In this document: positions 60,578 through 64,000 of the stretch, one piece after another
Layout of the letters: each line of letters begins with the position of its first letter
How positions within the stretch are numbered: the stretch's first letter is position 1
Origin: Nostoc sp. UHCC 0870
Lineage (GTDB): Bacteria; Cyanobacteriota; Cyanobacteriia; Cyanobacteriales; Nostocaceae
DNA length: 64,000 nt
Reading direction: 5' to 3'
NCBI RefSeq assembly: GCF_022063185.1
Contig: NZ_CP091913.1
Span: forward strand, 5,371,141 to 5,435,140
Position numbers and translations under genes: made by a program
The notes under the pieces: generated by a model
What the model was told of the DNA's origin: nothing
Database searches by the model: none
Seen by the model: the letters and a program-made list of their open reading frames with translations, nothing else

Positions 60578-60688
60578 TTATCTATTTTTGGTGGTGAATA
60601 TGGTTGTGAACATCATTAACATCCCACCACCAAGAATAGCGATCCCTAGTCCTCCTATCACCAAATCGAGCAAGTCTTGATTTTCCAT
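60578..60688 (-). CDS. Candidate 36-residue single-helix membrane protein
   Basis: An ORF reading MENQDLLDLVIGGLGIAILG then GGMLMMFTTIFTTKNR. It has an acidic N-terminus, one membrane helix (about 9-31) and a basic end, like small subunits of photosynthetic or respiratory complexes, but I cannot match it to a named subunit. No Shine-Dalgarno is visible. It is supported only by the clean topology and the lack of any other gene in the gap between the two neighbouring genes. Confidence 0.45.
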   Translation of the reverse strand: MENQDLLDLVIGGLGIAILGGGMLMMFTTIFTTKNR

Positions 60689-60731
60689 AAGTTAAAAGTC
60701 AAGGGTCAACAGTCCATAGTCAATAGTTTAT

Positions 60732-61868
60732 TCAAAAATCTACTCCTCGTTTGAGTTCTACGCCGTGGTTAGCATAGTGCTTGTGACAATAAACTTCTGA
60801 GTGAATGCTGGCTAAATCAAAGTAGGCGGGTTGATTTTGGCAGCGACCGGTAATAATAATTTCGGTGTCGCGGGGTTTGCGGAGTAAAGCTTGGACAATG
60901 GGATCAACGGGAAGTAATTCTAAATCAACGGTGGGATTGAGTTCGTCGAGGATGATTGTTTTATATAAGCCAGAAGCGATCGCAATTTTGGCAATTTCCC
61001 AACCCCGTTCAGCTTCTACATAGTCCAATTCTTGCCGAGAATTGCGCCAGACGATCGCATCTCGACCGCAGCGTTGATGATCGACGACTTCAGGATATGA
61101 TTGTCGCAAGGCGGCGATCGCTGCATCTTCTGTATAGCCGCTACCACCTTTGAGCCACTGCATAATTAATACACGGGTTGAGCCTGGGTGATTGATACCT
61201 CTACCTATGGCTTGTAAGGCTTTCCCTAAAGCACTGGTAGATTTACCTTTACCTGCGCCTGTATAAATTTCAATCCCATTCATCAATAATTGTTTGGCCG
61301 TAGGATGATGTTGCGGTTTCATTTCTGAGTGTAAATCCGCAATATCTAGTAGTTGTTGCGGCGCAGCGCGTCCGGTGGCGATGATTTCTAACTCTTGGGG
61401 TTTAGCTTTGAGTGTCTGCACTACTTCATCAACTGAGAGTAAACCTAAATCGAGGACGGGGTTAAGTTCATCTAAAACGACGACGGAATATAAACCAGAC
61501 GCGATCGCGCCTTTGGCGACATCCCAACCCCGTGCTGCTTCTTCGCGGTCAAAGGCTGTAATTTGTTCTACGCCAAAAAATTCTGCTCTCCCGGTGCGGA
61601 CTTGATCAATTAAATGGGGAAATCCGCGCTGTAAAGCAGCGATCGCTCCATCTTCGTCATAATCCCGTTCTGGCCCTTTTAAAAACCGCAGCAGTAAAAC
61701 CCGGTTGGAATTATTCGGTGTGTTGATCCCCAAACCAATCGAGCGCAAAACCACCCCTAAAGCAGCTTGGGATTTCCCTTTGCCCACACCATCATATACG
61801 TGTATTTGGCCAGTCAGCCGTTCTGAACGCACTTGTGCTGTGCGAATACCGATACCGTTTCTTGTCAT
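60732..61868 (-). CDS. Tandem CobO/BtuR-like corrinoid adenosyltransferase fusion
   Basis: A 378-residue protein made of two homologous CobO/BtuR-type P-loop domains. Domain 1 has VYDGVGKGKSQAALG (24-38) and VVLDELNPVLD; domain 2 has IYTGAGKGKSTSALG (201-215) and IILDELNPTVD. Each domain also has an ATGR/ITGR motif near its end. Single-domain CobO transfers adenosyl from ATP to cobalamin. The Gly/Lys/Ser residues are kept in both halves, so both may bind ATP. The fusion may act as an intramolecular dimer. Confidence 0.9.
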   Translation of the reverse strand: MTRNGIGIRTAQVRSERLTGQIHVYDGVGKGKSQAALGVVLRSIGLGINTPNNSNRVLLLRFLKGPERDYDEDGAIAALQRGFPHLIDQVRTGRAEFFGVEQITAFDREEAARGWDVAKGAIASGLYSVVVLDELNPVLDLGLLSVDEVVQTLKAKPQELEIIATGRAAPQQLLDIADLHSEMKPQHHPTAKQLLMNGIEIYTGAGKGKSTSALGKALQAIGRGINHPGSTRVLIMQWLKGGSGYTEDAAIAALRQSYPEVVDHQRCGRDAIVWRNSRQELDYVEAERGWEIAKIAIASGLYKTIILDELNPTVDLELLPVDPIVQALLRKPRDTEIIITGRCQNQPAYFDLASIHSEVYCHKHYANHGVELKRGVDF

Positions 61869-62492
61869 TTGTTTAGTTAATAGTCAGTAGTCAACAGTCA
61901 CCAGTTATTTTCCCCTGCATTCTACTGTTTGAAAATCTGTGGGTATATTAACGATAAATTGGAGTATACTGGCACACCAAGGCAGTAAGCAGCAGCAACA
62001 GTCAGAAACCCCACGGATAAATCCGGGGCTTGAAAAAGCCTTAATCTGACCAGACTAAGTTCTTAACTGAACTACGTTAGAGGCAAGAGTTAAAGACCTA
62101 CCAAGGAATGCGTAGCTAGTTCCTTGCTCTAGAACTGAACGATTAAAGAGGCTTAACGGGGTTAAACCAGTGTCGTTTGGAAGTTACCGACCTCTAACAT
62201 TGTCTAAGCTCACATTACCCCGTAAGGGAGGCTCTTTGGAGCAAAACATTATGCGTACTCTTCTTTGTCAAATTTGAAACGGTAACTGTCCCGTTGAAAG
62301 TACAAAACAAAGGTACACCGAATGAGCAGCCCCAAGGCGATAATGTAACGGCGAATAAATTCGCCTGCGCCTTACCCCCATGTCTAAAGCCAGGGGCTTC
62401 CACGGCGCGAGGTGTTTGGTGAGATAATTGCCTCCAGCAGTCTCATGACTACAGCTATACTCTCTACAGTTTAACTTTTAGTTTGAACCTGT
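61869..62492. other. Gene-free region upstream of fraC holding an IS-end remnant
   Basis: A 620-base stretch. The first 100 bases carry TAGTCAGTAGTCAACAGTC-type short repeats. From about 62001 to 62412 it holds IS200/IS605-like end sequences (see separate entry). The last 80 bases must contain the proximal promoter of fraC; no clear NtcA site (GTA-N8-TAC) was found. A 62-codon open frame at 62215-62403 on the minus strand overlaps the remnant and is not credible. Confidence 0.6.
62001..62412. mobile_element. IS200/IS605-type end remnant or non-autonomous element
   Basis: The left end has CCCCACGGATAAATCCGGGG (62009-62028), an interrupted hairpin of the IS200/IS605 end type. The right end, on the complementary strand, reads GAAGCCCCTGGCTTTAGACA then TGGGGG (62374-62400), a typical cyanobacterial TnpB-element right-end/guide-RNA hairpin. 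No transposase or tnpB frame lies between. It looks like a deletion derivative about 410 bases long. Confidence 0.6.
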
Positions 62493-63053
62493 ATGTTTGA
62501 AGATGTTGTTTTCCCTAGAATTTTCCCAGTTGGTGTGATTCTGTTTAATTTTCTGTTCTTTTTGATTGCTATTCCCCTAGAAGGTTACGTTTTTCACAGA
62601 AGGTTAAATTTTGATAAAAAATCGAGTATCTTTTATGCGATCGCAGTCAATTTATTTTCTGGTGTTCTTGGTTGGTTGATGTTCTTTTATGTAGAACCTA
62701 GATTACCAGTTCAGCTTAGGACTGAGCTAATTAATTATGTTTTGTTTAATATTTTAAAGTCCACTAGTACCCAAGGCGTTTTAGTTTTCACTACTATCAC
62801 AATTTTCTTTGGGACATTTTTGATGAAGTTTTTTCTCTTGAGGTTTTTAGTCTTTTCATTAAGTGAAGACCTAGGAAAAAAGCAAGAAGACAAACCTCTA
62901 CTTACGCGCTTGAAATTTAGCTTTCTCAGTAAGGCACAATTTCAAAATACTAATTTAGTTACTACTACAATTATAGCAAATTCATTGAGTTATACGGCTA
63001 TCACACTGATTTTATGGATAAGGACTTTAAAAATATTTTCCTCATCAATATAA
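62493..63053 (+). CDS. fraC: Filament integrity protein FraC
   Basis: A 186-residue integral membrane protein with four or five helices, recognised by its MFEDVVFPRIFPVGVILFNF start and the FFYVEPRLPVQLRTELINYV segment, and by position directly upstream of fraD. FraC acts at intercellular septa of Anabaena-type filaments and is needed for septal junctions, long filaments and heterocyst function. The fraD start lies 23 bases after the fraC stop, so they form an operon. Its presence is a mark of a heterocyst-forming filamentous host. Confidence 0.9.
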   Translation: MFEDVVFPRIFPVGVILFNFLFFLIAIPLEGYVFHRRLNFDKKSSIFYAIAVNLFSGVLGWLMFFYVEPRLPVQLRTELINYVLFNILKSTSTQGVLVFTTITIFFGTFLMKFFLLRFLVFSLSEDLGKKQEDKPLLTRLKFSFLSKAQFQNTNLVTTTIIANSLSYTAITLILWIRTLKIFSSSI

Positions 63054-63076
63054 GGTTTATTACTAGAGGTATCTGA

Positions 63077-64000
63077 ATGAACGCATTTCTTAAAGATATT
63101 TTCGGGATATTTAGAATATTTGAAGATGTTTATGAACGTCTGAAAAAGATATTAATTCCCCCCCAGGCTTATTCTTGGCAAACTTTAATTTATTTAAGTG
63201 TTTTTTCTGGTGTGATATCGTCTTTTGCTGAAGGTTATGTCAGAGATATCATTGCCCTTTGTGGTTGGTTATTTTTAATTGCTGGCACAGCTTGGTATAC
63301 AACTGATGATCCTCTAAAAGTTCCAGGTACTTATATGCCTGTAGGGGCAGTAATTACTGGATTTTTAGTTGCTGTTTTTGCATTTGGTAATCAAAAAAAT
63401 TTGTTTACACCAATGACAATTGTTCTTTGGCCAACAATAGCGGCATTAATTACAGCAATTCCAGAATTTATTGAAGGGAGTGACATTGATTCTAAAGCTA
63501 GAATTCCTAAACCAGAAGCTCGACAAAAAATTATTATTTTGGTCGGTAGTTGTATGGTTATTAGCTGCTGGCTACAGTTCTATTTTGTCATCGATAAATG
63601 GTTGCAGGAATATCCTAGCTTACTAGCAGATGATTTCCAAAATAGTACCTTTGTAATCACAAGAGAAGAACCAGAAAAAGTACCAGCTAATGGTGTTTTG
63701 ATACTTAATCAACTACAACCATTAGTTGAAGGACAAATATCTGAAAAACCTTGGTCACAAGTCGAAAGATGGCTGCTAGAGGCCAATGTAAGGGTAGGAC
63801 AATTAGGTAAAGAAATTTTGGATAACAATTTATCAGGAATTAGAGAAAAAGAACTATGGCGTATTGAGCCGCGTGTTGCTAATACTAAATCTGGTTATAT
63901 CTTAGATTTGCTGAGTATTTGGATAGGCCCAAGTTCTAGTGCTAAAGGTTATTTTTTAAAGAAATCATGTCGGATTGAACCGCTAGCAACATCAAGAAAT
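63077..64000 (+). CDS. fraD: Filament integrity protein FraD (partial, runs off window)
   Basis: The first 308 codons of FraD (MNAFLKDIFGIFRIFEDVYE at the start), with about five membrane helices between residues about 38 and 175 and a periplasmic coiled-coil/soluble region after about 190. FraD is a septal-junction protein that locates to intercellular septa. AGAGG lies 7 bases upstream of the ATG. The frame is open to the window edge; about 35 more residues are expected from the family length of roughly 340. Confidence 0.9.
   Translation, partial: MNAFLKDIFGIFRIFEDVYERLKKILIPPQAYSWQTLIYLSVFSGVISSFAEGYVRDIIALCGWLFLIAGTAWYTTDDPLKVPGTYMPVGAVITGFLVAVFAFGNQKNLFTPMTIVLWPTIAALITAIPEFIEGSDIDSKARIPKPEARQKIIILVGSCMVISCWLQFYFVIDKWLQEYPSLLADDFQNSTFVITREEPEKVPANGVLILNQLQPLVEGQISEKPWSQVERWLLEANVRVGQLGKEILDNNLSGIREKELWRIEPRVANTKSGYILDLLSIWIGPSSSAKGYFLKKSCRIEPLATSRN

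Noticed and set aside
61869..62000. Cobalamin riboswitch upstream of the CobO-like gene
   Set aside because: No B12-box-like GCCACTG element or plausible leader was found; the region is short direct repeats.
62215..62403. 62-codon open frame on the minus strand
   Set aside because: It is a translation of the IS-end remnant, including its structural hairpin.

Overview
This window comes from a filamentous, heterocyst-forming cyanobacterium of the Nostoc/Anabaena group. The evidence is the many GCGATCGC (HIP1) octamers, the heptamer-based short tandem repeats typical of these genomes, a plant-type zeta-carotene desaturase, the cyanobacterial cell-division protein Ftn2/ZipN, and the filament-integrity genes fraC and fraD at the right edge. 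The species cannot be fixed from the window alone.

Layout. 0-14.5 kb is mostly housekeeping: ATP sulfurylase (sat), a caspase-fold protein whose catalytic His and Cys are replaced by Tyr and Ser, a small set of unknown membrane proteins, MTA phosphorylase (mtnP), a type II topoisomerase A subunit, a single-domain response regulator, a PEP-CTERM surface protein and a TPR protein. 14.6-22.8 kb holds two DevB/DevC-like (MacA/MacB-like) adaptor-permease pairs that share one ATPase gene. A four-helix-bundle ORF bracketed by inverted heptamer arrays interrupts the first set, and a bile-acid-symporter-family gene lies between the sets. 22.8-27.8 kb carries an aminotransferase, trmFO, a toxin-antitoxin pair, an M23 murein hydrolase and tRNA-Arg(CCG).

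28.2-42.6 kb is the accessory core. It looks like a DNA phosphorothioation (Ssp/Dnd-type) defence island: a DUF4007 SspB-like protein, a large SspC-like P-loop ATPase, an SspD-like PAPS-reductase-fold protein and an SspA/DndA-like cysteine desulfurase. The sulfur-modification genes are accompanied by an unusual candidate effector set: an XRE-HTH fused to an HNH nuclease, a helicase reduced to its C-terminal half, a GHKL (Hsp90/MORC-like) ATPase and two small unknown proteins. The island is broken up by two MITE families, an orphan antitoxin-like ORF, a Uma2 and an Rpn nuclease gene, and a 20-bp periodic repeat array.

42.6-57.5 kb returns to chromosomal genes: a phosphodiester-glycosidase-like lipoprotein, a DUF4912 protein, ftn2, pdhA, an aldose-1-epimerase-like gene, tRNA-Lys(TTT), a SRPBCC protein with crtQ, an acidic conserved protein, an IscA/SufA-type Fe-S protein and a TPR protein. 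57.5-59.5 kb is an IS200/IS605-type insertion with an intact tnpB and a decayed tnpA. It is followed by a TIGR01777 epimerase, a tandem-fused CobO/BtuR-like protein, an IS-end remnant, and fraC-fraD (fraD runs off the window).
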